From positions 868,001 through 932,000 of the forward strand of contig NZ_CP060201.1 of the NCBI RefSeq assembly GCF_013407925.2: 64,000 nucleotides of DNA, read 5' to 3'. Of this stretch, positions 43,923-53,236 are shown piece by piece. The position numbers and the translations under genes are program-made. The stretch's first letter is position 1, and each line of letters opens with the position of its first letter. The DNA is from Pseudomonas protegens. Its GTDB lineage: Bacteria > Pseudomonadota > Gammaproteobacteria > Pseudomonadales > Pseudomonadaceae. The notes beneath the pieces are model-generated. The model was not told where the DNA came from and did not search any database. It was given only the letters and a program-made list of their open reading frames with translations.

Positions 43923-45326
43923 TCATCCAATGGCCCGAGCCAAGCGCACCGCCACACTCGCCGCCTGCTCCGCACTGACCACATTAGTAAACCCCATCAC
44001 CAACCCCTGCCTCCCACCGCCCCCCAGATACCACTGCGACAACGGCTCCACCGCAACCCCCACCTCCCGAGCCCGCCGGGCAATCTGCACATCGTCCCCC
44101 TCCCCCAGCCCAGCCACCACATGCATGCCCCCCGCCTGCGGGTCTATCTGCAAACGCCCACCCACCTGCTGGTGCAACGCCTCCACCAGCCACTGCCGCC
44201 GACGCGCATACAGGCCACGCATTTTGTTCAAATGCCGGGCAAAGTGCCCCTCGTTGAGAAAGGCCGCGACCGTCGCCTGCAGCAGGTGCGGGCAGTGGTT
44301 GTGCAAACGATCCGCCTGGCGAGCGAACGCTGGGGTCTGTTCGGCGGGCACCACCAGGTAGGCCAGGCGCAGGCCTGGAAACAGGACTTTGCTGAAGGTG
44401 CCGGTGTAGAGCACGCGGCCCTGCTGGTCGAGGCTCTTGAGGGCCGGCAAGGGCTTGCCCTGGTAGCGGTATTCGCTGTCGTAGTCGTCCTCGATGATCC
44501 AGCTGCCTTGGCGGTTGGCCCAGTCCAACAGGGCCAGGCGCCGCGGCAGGGACAGCGACATCCCCAGCGGGCTCTGGTGGGTCGGGGTGACCACGGCAAA
44601 GCCGGCCTCTGGGGCGCGGGCGATGCCTTGGGCGACGTCCAGGCCCTGATCGTCCACGGGCACCGGCACCAACTGTGCGCCGGCTTCCAGCAGGGCGTTC
44701 CTGGCCATGAAGTAGCCGGGCTCCTCCAGCCAGCAGGTGGCGCCCGGGCCCATCAGCGTGTGGCTGATCAGGTCGAGGCAGGCGCGGTAGCCGGCGCAGA
44801 CGAAAATCTGTTCCGGGTGGCAGCTGATGCCCCGGGAAATCCCCAGGTAGGAGGCAATGGCCGCCCGCAGCGGGGCGTAGCCGCGCGCGTCCGGGTAGAC
44901 CAGGCCTTCGACACCCGCCTGGCGCAGTTGCCGGCCCGCCAGGCGGGTCCAGAGTTTGCGCGGAAAGGCGTCCAGCGCTGGCAGGCCCATTTGCAGGGCC
45001 AGGGGCGAGGTGCCGGCATGGGTGGCTTGGTGGGTCGCGGGAGCCACTGGGGCGCGCTGCATGGGCGCGCAAATCGGCGCCAGTTGCGGGGTGACAATGG
45101 TCCCGGCGGCCCCGCGAGCAGTCAGGTAGCCCTCGCCTATGAGCAACTGGTAGGCCGCTTCCACGGTGCCCCGCGCCAGGTTGAGTTCCGCCGCCAGGGC
45201 GCGCACCGCCGGCACTCGGTCCCCCGGACGCAGGCGGCCATCGGCGATAGACTCGCGAAACCGCTGGTAAAGCTGGCGATAGATCGGCGCCGTCTGGCTG
45301 CGGTCCAATTCGAAAGGAAGGATCAT
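43923..45326 (-). CDS. MocR/PdxR-family regulator (GntR HTH plus aminotransferase-like domain)
   Basis: A 467-residue fusion: GntR winged helix (about residues 10-75: PIYRQLYQRFRESIADGRLR, LARGTVEAAYQLL) and a fold-type I aminotransferase-like domain (about 110-465) with the PLP-Lys region YTGTFSKVLFPGLRLAYLV. Family members sense PLP or a PLP adduct. It is divergent from the GNAT/FMN-reductase/AhpD-like operon and probably controls it. The last 300 bases of the gene show strong coding-strand G-richness. Confidence 0.9.
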   Translation of the reverse strand: MILPFELDRSQTAPIYRQLYQRFRESIADGRLRPGDRVPAVRALAAELNLARGTVEAAYQLLIGEGYLTARGAAGTIVTPQLAPICAPMQRAPVAPATHQATHAGTSPLALQMGLPALDAFPRKLWTRLAGRQLRQAGVEGLVYPDARGYAPLRAAIASYLGISRGISCHPEQIFVCAGYRACLDLISHTLMGPGATCWLEEPGYFMARNALLEAGAQLVPVPVDDQGLDVAQGIARAPEAGFAVVTPTHQSPLGMSLSLPRRLALLDWANRQGSWIIEDDYDSEYRYQGKPLPALKSLDQQGRVLYTGTFSKVLFPGLRLAYLVVPAEQTPAFARQADRLHNHCPHLLQATVAAFLNEGHFARHLNKMRGLYARRRQWLVEALHQQVGGRLQIDPQAGGMHVVAGLGEGDDVQIARRAREVGVAVEPLSQWYLGGGGRQGLVMGFTNVVSAEQAASVAVRLARAIG

Positions 45327-45404
45327 GGCCTAGTCATTTATGCATTTTTTGGCCCTGTAGCTTAAGCCATTGACCTCCTAAAGTGGGTCATCTCTTTGCA
45401 GCGG

Positions 45405-45860
45405 ATGACGCACATGCCCTACACCCTTCAACACCTCGAAAGCGAAGCGGCCCTGGCGGCCAGTTTCGACTTGATGCGTGTCTTGCGCCCCCACCTCACC
45501 AGCCCGGCGGCCTATGTCGCCCAATGGGCCCGGCAGGCCGAACAGGGCTACCGCTTGCTCGCCGCGTGGGACGCCGAGAGCATCGTCGGCCTGGCGGGCT
45601 ACCGCGAGCTGGAAAACCTGCTCTACGGGCGCTTCATCTACGTCGATGACCTGGTCGTGAGCCCCGACCTTCAGCGCAGCGGATTGGGTGCGCGGCTGCT
45701 GAGCGCCGTGCGTGATGAGGCCGTGCAGCGTCAATGCGATCACCTGGTGCTGGATACCGGCCTGCATATGCCCCTGGCCCAGCGCTTCTATTTCCGCCAG
45801 GGGCTGCTGGCCCGGGGCATGCATTTCACTCAACGACTTCAGGGTGGGGAGCCGGCATGA
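45405..45860 (+). CDS. GNAT-family N-acetyltransferase
   Basis: A 151-residue GNAT: YVDDLVVSPDLQRSGLGARL (acetyl-CoA loop QRSGLG at about residues 88-93) and the C-terminal RFYFRQGLLARGMHF. The ATG at 45405 (MTHMPYTL) is preferred; another at 45414 is possible. It overlaps the next gene by four bases (ATGA). Substrate unknown; divergent from the MocR gene. Confidence 0.88.
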   Translation: MTHMPYTLQHLESEAALAASFDLMRVLRPHLTSPAAYVAQWARQAEQGYRLLAAWDAESIVGLAGYRELENLLYGRFIYVDDLVVSPDLQRSGLGARLLSAVRDEAVQRQCDHLVLDTGLHMPLAQRFYFRQGLLARGMHFTQRLQGGEPA

Positions 45861-46477
45861 ACAACCTGCTGCTGATCAACGCCAGCCCCCGTGGGCAGGT
45901 TTCCCATGGCAACCAGTTGGCACTGGAACTGGTGAGTTCCCTGCGCCAACGCTTTCCGCACCTGGAACTGGTCGAGCGCGATCTGGGGGCCAATCCGTTG
46001 CCGCCACTGGGCATGGACTACGCCCACGCCCTGACCACCCCCACGCCCTTCGACGCGCCACTGTTCGAGGTGTCCGAGGGGCTGATCGGCGAGTTGGAGC
46101 GCAGCGATGCCCTGCTCATTGCCACGCCCATGCACAATTTCACCCTGCCGGCCGCGCTCAAGCTGTGGATCGACTACGTGCTGCGCATTCACCGCACCTT
46201 CAGCTCCGGCCCGGAGGGCAAGGTCGGCCTGCTCAAGGACCGCCCGGTGCATGTGCTGGTGAGTTCCGGCGGCTTTCACCAGGGCGAACGGGCACGCCAA
46301 CCGGACTTTCTGACGCCTTACCTGCGCCAGGTGCTGAACACCCTCGGCCTGTTCGACCTGCAGTTCACTTATCTGCAAGGGTTGGTGTTCGGTGACGAGG
46401 CCGTGCGTGCAACCCTCGACGAGGCCCGCAGCGCACTGTCCTTGCAGCCCCTGTTCAACCCTCTCGTTTGTGCCTGA
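45857..46477 (+). CDS. FMN-dependent NAD(P)H oxidoreductase (AzoR-like)
   Basis: A 206-residue flavodoxin-like protein: NASPRGQVSHGNQLALEL (phosphate loop of FMN) and ATPMHNFTLPAALKLWIDYV, the AzoR/NQO hallmark (azoreductase reads P-M-Y/H-N-F). It reduces quinones or azo/nitro compounds. The ATG at 45857 overlaps the GNAT stop. With an AhpD-like gene next, a response to electrophile or oxidative stress is plausible. Confidence 0.88.
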   Translation: MNNLLLINASPRGQVSHGNQLALELVSSLRQRFPHLELVERDLGANPLPPLGMDYAHALTTPTPFDAPLFEVSEGLIGELERSDALLIATPMHNFTLPAALKLWIDYVLRIHRTFSSGPEGKVGLLKDRPVHVLVSSGGFHQGERARQPDFLTPYLRQVLNTLGLFDLQFTYLQGLVFGDEAVRATLDEARSALSLQPLFNPLVCA

Positions 46478-46504
46478 TCACTTTTTCCCTATCGGAGTTT
46501 CACC

Positions 46505-46936
46505 ATGAGCCAACTCAGACTGCCCTTTGCCACTTTGTCGCCGGCCGCCTATCAAGGCCTGCTCGCCACCAACAGCGCCCTGGTCGCCAGCCCCCTGGGC
46601 TTGCCCCTGGTGGAACTGGTGTTTTTGCGCGTGTCGCAGATCAACGGCTGCTCGTTCTGCCTGGGCAAGCACTCGCAGACCCTGCGTGAATGTGGAGTCG
46701 CCCAGGAAAAGCTGGATTGCCTCGCCGGCTGGCGCGTCAGCGAACTGTTCAGCGAACGCGAGCGCGCGGCCCTGGCCTGGACCGAGACACTCACCTACGT
46801 CCACGACAAGGGCGCGCCGGACGAGCTGTACGAACCACTGAAAGCGCACTTTAGCGAGGTTGAAATTTCCGACCTGACATTGGCCGTGTCCTTGATGAAT
46901 GCCTTTAACCGACTGGCAGTGGGCATGAAGCTCTAA
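46505..46936 (+). CDS. Carboxymuconolactone decarboxylase/AhpD-like protein
   Basis: A 143-residue all-helical protein with the AhpD-type redox motif NGCSFCLGKHSQTLRECG (CxxC plus His at about residues 49-56). Such proteins act as alkylhydroperoxidases. ATCGGAG precedes the ATG. It ends the MocR-linked operon. Confidence 0.88.
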   Translation: MSQLRLPFATLSPAAYQGLLATNSALVASPLGLPLVELVFLRVSQINGCSFCLGKHSQTLRECGVAQEKLDCLAGWRVSELFSERERAALAWTETLTYVHDKGAPDELYEPLKAHFSEVEISDLTLAVSLMNAFNRLAVGMKL

Positions 46937-46969
46937 GAGCGAGGTCACCGTCGATTCGGTAACGGCATG

Positions 46970-47460
46970 AACCGCTCAGCGAGTCACCCGGGAGGGTTGC
47001 GCGGTGCTGGAAGTGATCCAGTGGCGAACCGAGCAAGAGTCCAGAACGCCATTGAACCCAACAAGCGCATAAAACGCGCTTGGCTTGGCTTTGGCCTTTG
47101 ATCTGGCTTTGCTTTGGCTTTGGCTTTTGATCTTCCTGCCCCCTTAACCACGATGGCTGAACGCAGGCATTGAGCCGTGGGTAACCCGGCAGAGATGCCG
47201 GGTTAGCCGCCACCCGGCCAGGGATGGCCGGTGGCGGCGGCCCACGGATCAATGCCTTCGTTCGGGCATGCCGAGCCTAGGCGAGGCACCGAGTGGAGGG
47301 GCAGAGCGTTTTGCTTACTTTTGTCTGGGCCGGCATTCCGGATCTTCAAAAGTGAGCCGCTGTAAGAGCGGAACCGCCAGTGGCCACACCCGCAACAACG
47401 GATATATCCCCCACCCGCCCCCAATTGCACGCAGTAAGAAGGTGCCTGCGCCTCATCGTT
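46970..47460 (+). repeat. Structured dispersed repeat, copy D, with DUF3077 gene remnant
   Basis: Begins with a remnant of the DUF3077-like gene end (46975-47050, reading TREGCAVLEVIQWRTEQES) and hairpin AAGCGC/GCGCTT (47063-47081). The cloverleaf core is textbook here: outer arms 47166-47181 and 47241-47256, hairpin 1 at 47183-47204 (AACCCGGCA/TGCCGGGTT) and hairpin 2 at 47206-47238. The tail follows to about 47460. Confidence 0.85.
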
Positions 47461-47632
47461 GGCGAGCTTCGCTGGCAAGCCTGCGCCTACAGGGGATGGT
47501 ATTGAACCGTGGGCAACCGGCCTTGTGGCCGATGCCCGCAATCGGCTTGCCATTGAGTTCGGCTTGGGAAAACGCTTCGAGTACCACGCCAGAATGGCGG
47601 GTGGCGTCAGCAAAACGAATGGCGTCTTTCAT
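47461..47632 (-). pseudogene. Truncated PAAR-domain gene start
   Basis: From the ATG at 47632 (AAAGAG upstream) the minus strand reads MKDAIRFADATRHSGVVLEA then FSQAELNGKPIAGIGHKAGC. This matches the start of T6SS spike PAAR proteins (GD-T-x-HGG-VLE..., GKPxA..GD, CP). After about 43 codons (near 47505) the sequence runs into REP-type DNA (TGTAGGCGCAGGCTTGCCAG) and the PAAR repeats are lost. A T6SS effector gene appears to have been cut off here. Confidence 0.55.
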
Positions 47633-47685
47633 GTTGTGACTCTTTAGGCTGGAGCCCTAATGGCGAGTCGGCCGCGAATCAAATT

Positions 47686-48117
47686 TCATTTGAATTCAAA
47701 GTACTCTTTCATCATCTCAATGGGCTTCATCGGCTCCACATTCAAGAAACCCAACACCTCAAAAAACCACGACAGGTTATCTCCCAAAACAGAGATATCG
47801 TCCTCATCATTCGACAATAAGCAAATGGCCAGCCGGGCCATCAAGACGTCCCGATCCTGAAACGCTCGCACGGCGCCTTTTTCGTCGATTTTCGCCCACC
47901 AGACCGAAGCCTGCGCCTTGCACTGTTCAATGGGGATGTCCCCGGCAACATAGGCTTTCGCCAGAAGCAAAGGGTCCTGCTCGCAGTCAGAGAACTTGAT
48001 ATCCAACGCCTCCAGAACCTGGATCAAGAATCCGATCTGGTGTTTGAGCGCAGCGCAACTATCAGCTGTTCGAACAATGGAACCCACATTAAATGTCTTA
48101 AAATCAAATGCATTCAT
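47686..48117 (-). CDS. Hypothetical acidic protein, possible orphan immunity protein
   Basis: A 143-residue acidic cytoplasmic protein (CAALKHQIGFLIQVLEALDI, DEDDISVLGDNLSWFFEVLG), no signal or membrane segment. No family recognised. Low GC for this genome and position 53 bases upstream of the truncated PAAR gene suggest a T6SS-linked accessory or immunity protein; that is inference. Confidence 0.6.
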   Translation of the reverse strand: MNAFDFKTFNVGSIVRTADSCAALKHQIGFLIQVLEALDIKFSDCEQDPLLLAKAYVAGDIPIEQCKAQASVWWAKIDEKGAVRAFQDRDVLMARLAICLLSNDEDDISVLGDNLSWFFEVLGFLNVEPMKPIEMMKEYFEFK

Positions 48118-48309
48118 ACATCAACCTTAAAACTGTGCAAAAAATCGCTGCAGGGTGGACAGGCCGCGTTATGGGGAACAGGTCATTCCCTCGATAAAGG
48201 GCCCAGGTCCTGAAACGCTGGCAGTGATGTTGGCCCGATCATCATCGGGGATGCCGACATCCTGTGGCCGAGCCCCCGTAAGGAGTTAGTCGTCTCCAGG
48301 CCGGCCGGC
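48118..48309. other. Short gap between the hypothetical gene and the MarR gene
   Basis: No gene seen. A CATCATCGGGGATGCCGACATCCTG stretch is not reproduced in full elsewhere; nothing regulatory could be supported. Confidence 0.2.
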
Positions 48310-48774
48310 TCATTCGCCCTGGTCTTGCTCTAGCCGGTTGCGCAGTTGGTTCAGCACGCGGTGGGTAGTCTGGATCTCATCGACTTCCAGCCCCTGGGCA
48401 AGCTCGTTGATCCAGGGCGCTTGAAGCTTCAATGCCTGATCGAATGCCGCCTTTCCAGCCTCCGTCAGCACCACCAGTTGCGCCCGGCGATGGTGAGGGT
48501 TCGGCTGAAATTCCAGCAGGCCATCCTTCACCAGATCGTTGACGATCCGCTGAACGTTCTGCCGATTCGCGCCCATGTCGCGGGCAATCCACGAGACGGG
48601 CTGCGCCCGATCGGCAGCGACGATCGTGCCAAGGAGCTGCCAGCGGGCACTGGTGAGGCCTATCTCAGCCACCAGGCGATCGCCTGCGGTGAGCATCCGC
48701 GCACTGGCTCGAAAGAGCTCGAGGACCAGATCGGTCATGGCGCGTCCAGCGGGGGTGTGGTTTGGTTTTTTCAT
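48310..48774 (-). CDS. MarR-family transcriptional regulator
   Basis: A 154-residue winged-helix regulator: LTSARWQLLGTIVAADRAQP, VSWIARDMGANRQNVQRIVN (recognition helix) and the wing FQPNPHHRRAQLVVLTEAG. The ATG at 48774 (MKKPNHTPAG) was preferred to one 36 bases upstream. It is divergent from the monooxygenase-like gene at 48871; the AT-rich gap contains TTGACACCATGATGTCAA (48793-48810), a dyad suited to a MarR dimer that would regulate both directions. Confidence 0.9.
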   Translation of the reverse strand: MKKPNHTPAGRAMTDLVLELFRASARMLTAGDRLVAEIGLTSARWQLLGTIVAADRAQPVSWIARDMGANRQNVQRIVNDLVKDGLLEFQPNPHHRRAQLVVLTEAGKAAFDQALKLQAPWINELAQGLEVDEIQTTHRVLNQLRNRLEQDQGE

Positions 48775-48792
48775 GCCGCGGACTTTTCCACA

Positions 48793-48810
48793 TTGACACC
48801 ATGATGTCAA
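48793..48810. promoter_or_regulatory. Candidate MarR operator
   Basis: TTGACACCATGATGTCAA is an inverted repeat (TTGACA ... TGTCAA, 6-base arms, 6-base spacer) between the divergent MarR and monooxygenase-like genes. Confidence 0.6.
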
Positions 48811-48870
48811 TCGAGCTAGTTTTTATCCATCGCACCACATTGTCATCATGTTTACATACTGGAGACCGCC

Positions 48871-49239
48871 ATGTTGTCCATTCGCCCGCTTGATCCTGTA
48901 GTCCCCATCCATCAGCAACTCCAGTGCAGCGAGTCACCGGTGGTGCTGGTCAACCTGTTCAGCGTCGACGAGGACGATATACCCGAGCTTCTGCGTGCCT
49001 GGGAGCTGGATGCCAACTGGATGAAACAGCGGGCCGGTTACATTTCCACGCAGCTCCACCAGGCCATCGGTGGCAGCTGCATGTTCCTGAACTACGCCGT
49101 ATGGGAGTCGGTGGAGCGCTTTCGCGAAGCCTTCAATCACCCGGACTTCGCCAACGCCCTGGGCCGTTACCCCTCAAGCGCCCTGGCCATGCCCCATCTG
49201 TTCACCAAGGTAGCCGTGCCGAACATCTGCACGGCTTGA
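48871..49239 (+). CDS. Antibiotic biosynthesis monooxygenase (ABM)-like protein
   Basis: A 122-residue dimeric alpha-beta barrel protein: VVLVNLFSVDEDDIPELLRA, GYISTQLHQAIGGSCMFLNY and AVWESVERFREAFNHPDF match the ABM/DUF family hallmarks (N/W-x-F...L..F..H). Members act as cofactor-free monooxygenases or heme-degrading enzymes; the substrate is unknown. Divergent from MarR, and followed by a membrane protein gene. Confidence 0.85.
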   Translation: MLSIRPLDPVVPIHQQLQCSESPVVLVNLFSVDEDDIPELLRAWELDANWMKQRAGYISTQLHQAIGGSCMFLNYAVWESVERFREAFNHPDFANALGRYPSSALAMPHLFTKVAVPNICTA

Positions 49240-49271
49240 ACACAGCCCCATTGACTGACGGAAAGCGCCCC

Positions 49272-49730
49272 ATGCTCAAACGACTCCACCTCACTGCCAG
49301 CCTGCTGGCCCTGCTGTGCATCGCCACGTTCTTTGTCTCGACCCTGCTGGTGGAAAGCATGGGCACCCGACATGCGATCGCTCAGCTCAAGCAACTGATC
49401 GTGAGCCCTGGGCTCTGGGTGCTGATCCCGGCGATGGCAGTGGCGGGAGCCAGCGGCATGGGTCTGAGCCGGGCACGACAGGGACGCCTGATCGCCTCGA
49501 AGAAAAAACGCATGCCCTTCATTGCCGCCAATGGCCTGTTGGTGCTCGTGCCCTGCGCCATTGCACTCAACCGGTGGGCGTCGGCTGGCAACTTCGACAC
49601 GGGTTTTTACCTGGTGCAGGTCATCGAACTGATCGCCGGAGCCACCAACCTCACATTGATGGGATTGAACGTACGTGATGGCTTGCGGCTTAGCGGTCGG
49701 TTGCAGAGGGCCATGCCTCAGGGCCGGTAA
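49272..49730 (+). CDS. Small integral membrane protein
   Basis: A 152-residue protein with four predicted spans (about 8-28, 43-63, 80-100, 115-135) and a Lys/Arg-rich loop (ASKKKRMPF). It follows the ABM-like gene by 32 bases and is probably cotranscribed. I do not recognise a named family. Its stop codon is immediately at the left edge of a REP array. Confidence 0.7.
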   Translation: MLKRLHLTASLLALLCIATFFVSTLLVESMGTRHAIAQLKQLIVSPGLWVLIPAMAVAGASGMGLSRARQGRLIASKKKRMPFIAANGLLVLVPCAIALNRWASAGNFDTGFYLVQVIELIAGATNLTLMGLNVRDGLRLSGRLQRAMPQGR

Positions 49731-49740
49731 GCCATGCGTG

Positions 49741-50105
49741 GCCTGGGCCGACGCCTTCGCTGGCAAGCCAGCTCCTACGGAGGCCCAACCACCACATCTC
49801 GCTGTAGGAGCCGGCTTGCCGGCGAAGAGGCCCGTAAGTCATGCGTCGCCTGGGCGGACGCCTTCGCTGGCAAGCCAGCTCCTACGGTGACCCAACCACC
49901 GCACATCTCTGTAGGAGCCGGCTTGCCGGCGAAGAGGCCCGTAAGTCATGCGTCGCCTGGGCCGACGCCTTCGCTGGCAAGCCAGCTCCTACGGTGACCC
50001 AACCACCGCACATCTCTGTAGGAGCCGGCTTGCCGGCGAAGAGGCCCGCAAGACCTGCAGCGCCTGGGCCGACGCCTTCGCTGGCAAGCCAGCTCCTACA
50101 CGGGT
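49741..50105. repeat. Tandem REP-doublet array with exact 107 bp period
   Basis: Units begin at 49741, 49848, 49955 and 50062 (the last partial), each with GCCTTCGCTGGCAAGCCAGC and TCCTAC, then the mirrored GTAGGAGCCGGCTTGCCGGC and a spacer ending GTAAGTCATGCGTCGCCTGG. The junction resembles the end of the preceding gene (GGTAAGCCATGCGTGGCCTG), so the array may have grown by duplication anchored there. Confidence 0.9.
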
Positions 50106-50154
50106 GGCGCTACACACCGCTCCATCTTCAGGCCGGCCGGCAGGCCGCCGTCAG

Positions 50155-50575
50155 ATTTTGATCTTGATCTTGATCTGAACGCCCCGTTAACCACGATGGC
50201 CGAACGCAGGCATTGAGCCGTGGGTAACCCGGCAGGGATGCCGGGTTAGCCGCCACCCGGCCAGGGATGGCCGGTGGCGGCGGCCCACGGATCAATGCCG
50301 GAGTTCGGGCATGCCGAGCCCCAGCGAGGCACCGAGTGGAGGGGCAGGAGCGTTTTGCTTACTTTTGTCTGGGCCGGCATTCCGGATTTTCAAAAGTGAG
50401 TCGCTGTAAGAGCGAAACCATAAGCAGCCGTGACCGCAGCAACGGATATGTACACCGCCCACCGCTGTAAGAGCGGAACCGTAACTAGCCACACCCGCAG
50501 CAACGGATATGTCCCCCACCCGCCCCCAAGTGCACGCAGTAAGAAGGTGCCTGCGCCTCATCGTTGGCGAGCTTC
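50155..50575 (+). repeat. Structured dispersed repeat, copy E
   Basis: Starts with TTTTGATCTTGATCTTGATC; cloverleaf core identical in plan to copy D (AACCCGGCA/TGCCGGGTT; CCGGCCA/TGGCCGG). The tail unit (CGCTGTAAGAGCGAAACC ... CAACGGATATGTAC) occurs twice in tandem (50399-50455 and 50463-50515). Copy E then continues as GCACGCAGTAAGAAGGTGCC like copy D. Confidence 0.85.
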
Positions 50576-50631
50576 GCTGACCAGCCAGCCCCCACAGAGG
50601 AACCAAACCACCGCAGGGCAAAAAGCCACCC

Positions 50632-52257
50632 TCAAACCTTGAACCGCGCCACCAACCGATTCAGCTCAATCGCCAGATTGGCCATCTCCCCACAAGCACT
50701 GGCCGTCTGGCTGGCCCCCGCCGAACTCTGGATCGAAAGTTCACGAATACTCGTCAGGTTCTGATCCGCCTCACGCGCCACCTGCGCCTGCTCCTCCGAG
50801 GCGGTGGCAATCAACAGGTTGCGCTCATTGATCTGGGTGATCGCCTGGGCAATCTGCTTGAGCGACACATCGGCGTTCTGCGCCACCGAAATCGAGCTGG
50901 TGGCCATCTCCGCGCTGACGTTCATCGCACTCACCGCCTGGGTCGAATCGGCCTGGATCGCGGTGATCATCTGCTCGATTTCCTGGGTCGACTGCTGGGT
51001 GCGGTGAGCCAGGGCCCGAACTTCATCAGCCACCACCGCAAAACCCCGGCCCTGCTCGCCAGCGCGGGCGGCTTCGATGGCGGCGTTGAGGGCCAGCAGG
51101 TTGGTCTGTTCGGCAATCGCGCGAATCACTTCCACCACTTTGCTGATGTCCTGGGCCCGGCTGGACAGGGCCTTGACCTGTTCGCCAGTGCTGGCCACGT
51201 TGCCGGCCAGGCCTTCGATGGCTTTGAGGGTCTGGGCCACGTTCTCGATGCCGGAACGGGTGAACTCCATGGACTCGCGGGACGACTGAGCGGCGGCTTC
51301 GGCATTGCGTGCCACTTCATCCACCGCGGCGCTCATTTCGGTCACTGCGGTGGCTGCCTGGCTGACTTCATCGTTCTGCCGTACCAGTCCGCGGCTGGCA
51401 TCTTCGGTCACCGCAGTCATCTCTTCGGAAGCCGAGGCCAGCTGGGTGGAGGAATCGGCGATGTGAGCGATGGTTTCCCGCAGGTTGGTCTGCATCTGCG
51501 CCAGGGCGGCCAGCAGGCGGCCGGCTTCATCGCGGCCACTGACGCCGATCTCCCGGGACAGGTCGCTGCCGGCAATACGTTCGGCCACGGCCAGGGCGTC
51601 ACTGATGGGCGCGGTGATGCTGCGGGTCAGCACCGCCGCCAACACCACGGTGAGCACCACCGTCACCCCCATCAACACCAGCACCAGCGTCAGGCCGCTG
51701 CTGTACACCGACGAGGCGGTGATCCCCGCCTGCCTGGCGCCCTCGTCATTGAAGTCCGAGAGCTTGTCCATCTTCTCTTGCATGGCGTTGGTCATGGGGC
51801 TGATGCGGGTGTTGATCAAGGTGATGGCCGCGGCGTTGTCACCGCTGCGCAGCAGCGGTTCCAGCTCGTCCACCAGCTTGAAGTAGGCCTGCACATCGGT
51901 CGCCACCGCCTGGTACAGCTCACGCTCCGCCGGCCCGGTGATCAAGGGGACGTACTGGCTGATGGTGTTCTGCAGGGCGCTTCGATAACCGCTCAACGAG
52001 GCGATGCGGGTCTGGCGCTGTTGTTCGTCGGTGGTCACGGTAATGCGGATGCTTTCCAGGCGCAGGCGCAAGATGCCGGTCTTCATCTTGCCGATCTCGC
52101 GGATGCTGGCCATCCAGTTGGTTTCGACATCCTGCTCGGAGTCTCGCAGCTTGCCCATTTGCAGCACCGCGACCATGCCCAGGGCGAACACCACCAGGAC
52201 AATGAGCGAGAAAAAGGCGGCAGACCTTGGTGCAAGATTCATTGTCCTGACGTTCAT
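50632..52257 (-). CDS. Methyl-accepting chemotaxis protein
   Basis: A 541-residue chemoreceptor: TM1 (about 12-34), a periplasmic four-helix-bundle domain (about 35-188), TM2 (about 190-212), HAMP (about 213-268) and a cytoplasmic signalling domain with the hairpin-tip [20 protein letters not shown]. It would report ligand binding to CheA/CheW. The ligand is unknown. An AGAGAG ribosome site precedes the ATG. The 3' end uses mainly G-ending codons. Confidence 0.93.
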   Translation of the reverse strand: MNVRTMNLAPRSAAFFSLIVLVVFALGMVAVLQMGKLRDSEQDVETNWMASIREIGKMKTGILRLRLESIRITVTTDEQQRQTRIASLSGYRSALQNTISQYVPLITGPAERELYQAVATDVQAYFKLVDELEPLLRSGDNAAAITLINTRISPMTNAMQEKMDKLSDFNDEGARQAGITASSVYSSGLTLVLVLMGVTVVLTVVLAAVLTRSITAPISDALAVAERIAGSDLSREIGVSGRDEAGRLLAALAQMQTNLRETIAHIADSSTQLASASEEMTAVTEDASRGLVRQNDEVSQAATAVTEMSAAVDEVARNAEAAAQSSRESMEFTRSGIENVAQTLKAIEGLAGNVASTGEQVKALSSRAQDISKVVEVIRAIAEQTNLLALNAAIEAARAGEQGRGFAVVADEVRALAHRTQQSTQEIEQMITAIQADSTQAVSAMNVSAEMATSSISVAQNADVSLKQIAQAITQINERNLLIATASEEQAQVAREADQNLTSIRELSIQSSAGASQTASACGEMANLAIELNRLVARFKV

Positions 52258-52768
52258 TTTTTATCTCTCTAATAGAATGGTCGGTACTTCCCTGCTGTCA
52301 TTCCACGCTATCGACTGAGTGTCAGAGAGCTGCAAACAAGCCGACGACTGGGTTAGCGGCCCACCCGGCACGGCAACGTCGATACTCACTCGGGTCAATC
52401 CAGGCCTGTCGGGATCGCAGGCCCCACTCCGTCCTCCTGCGCCCATGTCCCCCTTGGCGGGTGAGCATCAGTTAAGTCGAATAACGCGGCCCGCGCCGTC
52501 TCGATTCTTCCGGGCAATGGCACCTGGAGTTCGGCATCTATCCACGGGGGGCCTAACAAGCCATAGCAGATGATGGCATTTTGTCACTGCCGTCGATCCG
52601 ACCGCTGTTGAAAACCGCTCGCCGCCGCTCGATCAGGTTGCGCCTGAACACGGCAGCACCCGGCAAACCCACCCTGGCTTCGCCCCCGCGCCAGACCACC
52701 GACTGCCCACTGAAGAAATCAGCCGCTACGGCATACAATGCCGCCCTCAACCTTCTGAAGGATCAGCC
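52258..52768. other. Stretch without a supported gene
   Basis: Between the divergent MCP and DUF6572-like genes. Short frames exist but none has a convincing ribosome site or family look. AAGGATCAGCC just before 52769 is the ribosome site of the next gene. Confidence 0.35.
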
Positions 52769-53125
52769 ATGTCCATCACCAATCCACAAGTCATCGATAT
52801 CTGGGCCATCCCCAAATCCGCGCCCGACAGCCTGCTGTTGATCATGGTCGACCCCCTCGAATGGGGTGACGAAGCGGCACACAGCGAACACCTGCTCCTG
52901 CTGCAAGAGAAGATCAACACCTACATCACCTTTATCGAAAGTGAAGAGATCTACAGCGAAATTCCCGATGCCCGCGGCAAGCACCTGATTGTCCGGGTAC
53001 TGGGTTTGCACGAGCTGCCAGAGCAAGTCGATTGGTTTTTCAAACGCATTACCGAAATCCTCAACGAGCGCGGCATTGGCTTCGATTTCGAGCTGAAAGT
53101 GAACGAAGAGGCTCCCAGCCTGTAG
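52769..53125 (+). CDS. DUF6572-like protein, paralogue 1
   Basis: A 118-residue protein: SITNPQVIDIWAIPKSAPDS, MVDPLEWGD, HLLLLQEKINTYITFIESEE. The pattern of a short strand, an EWxD/N motif and a helix LLQEKIN is that of DUF6572, a family often found among immunity-type genes near polymorphic toxins. A closely related gene lies at 54008-54364, with a third gene between. Confidence 0.75.
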   Translation: MSITNPQVIDIWAIPKSAPDSLLLIMVDPLEWGDEAAHSEHLLLLQEKINTYITFIESEEIYSEIPDARGKHLIVRVLGLHELPEQVDWFFKRITEILNERGIGFDFELKVNEEAPSL

Positions 53126-53236
53126 CTCGCCCCCTGCGCGCTCCCCGATTGAGCAGCGTGCAGGAACACCTCCATGGCCGTACCCAGCGCCTGCGCGCTG
53201 AAGGCGCTACGGCCAACCTTCCCCTGCCCTGCGCCC

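Noticed and set aside
49734..50178. Repetitive open frames with RRLRWQASSYG units
   Set aside because: They translate the 107 bp REP array; the repetition follows the DNA palindromes.
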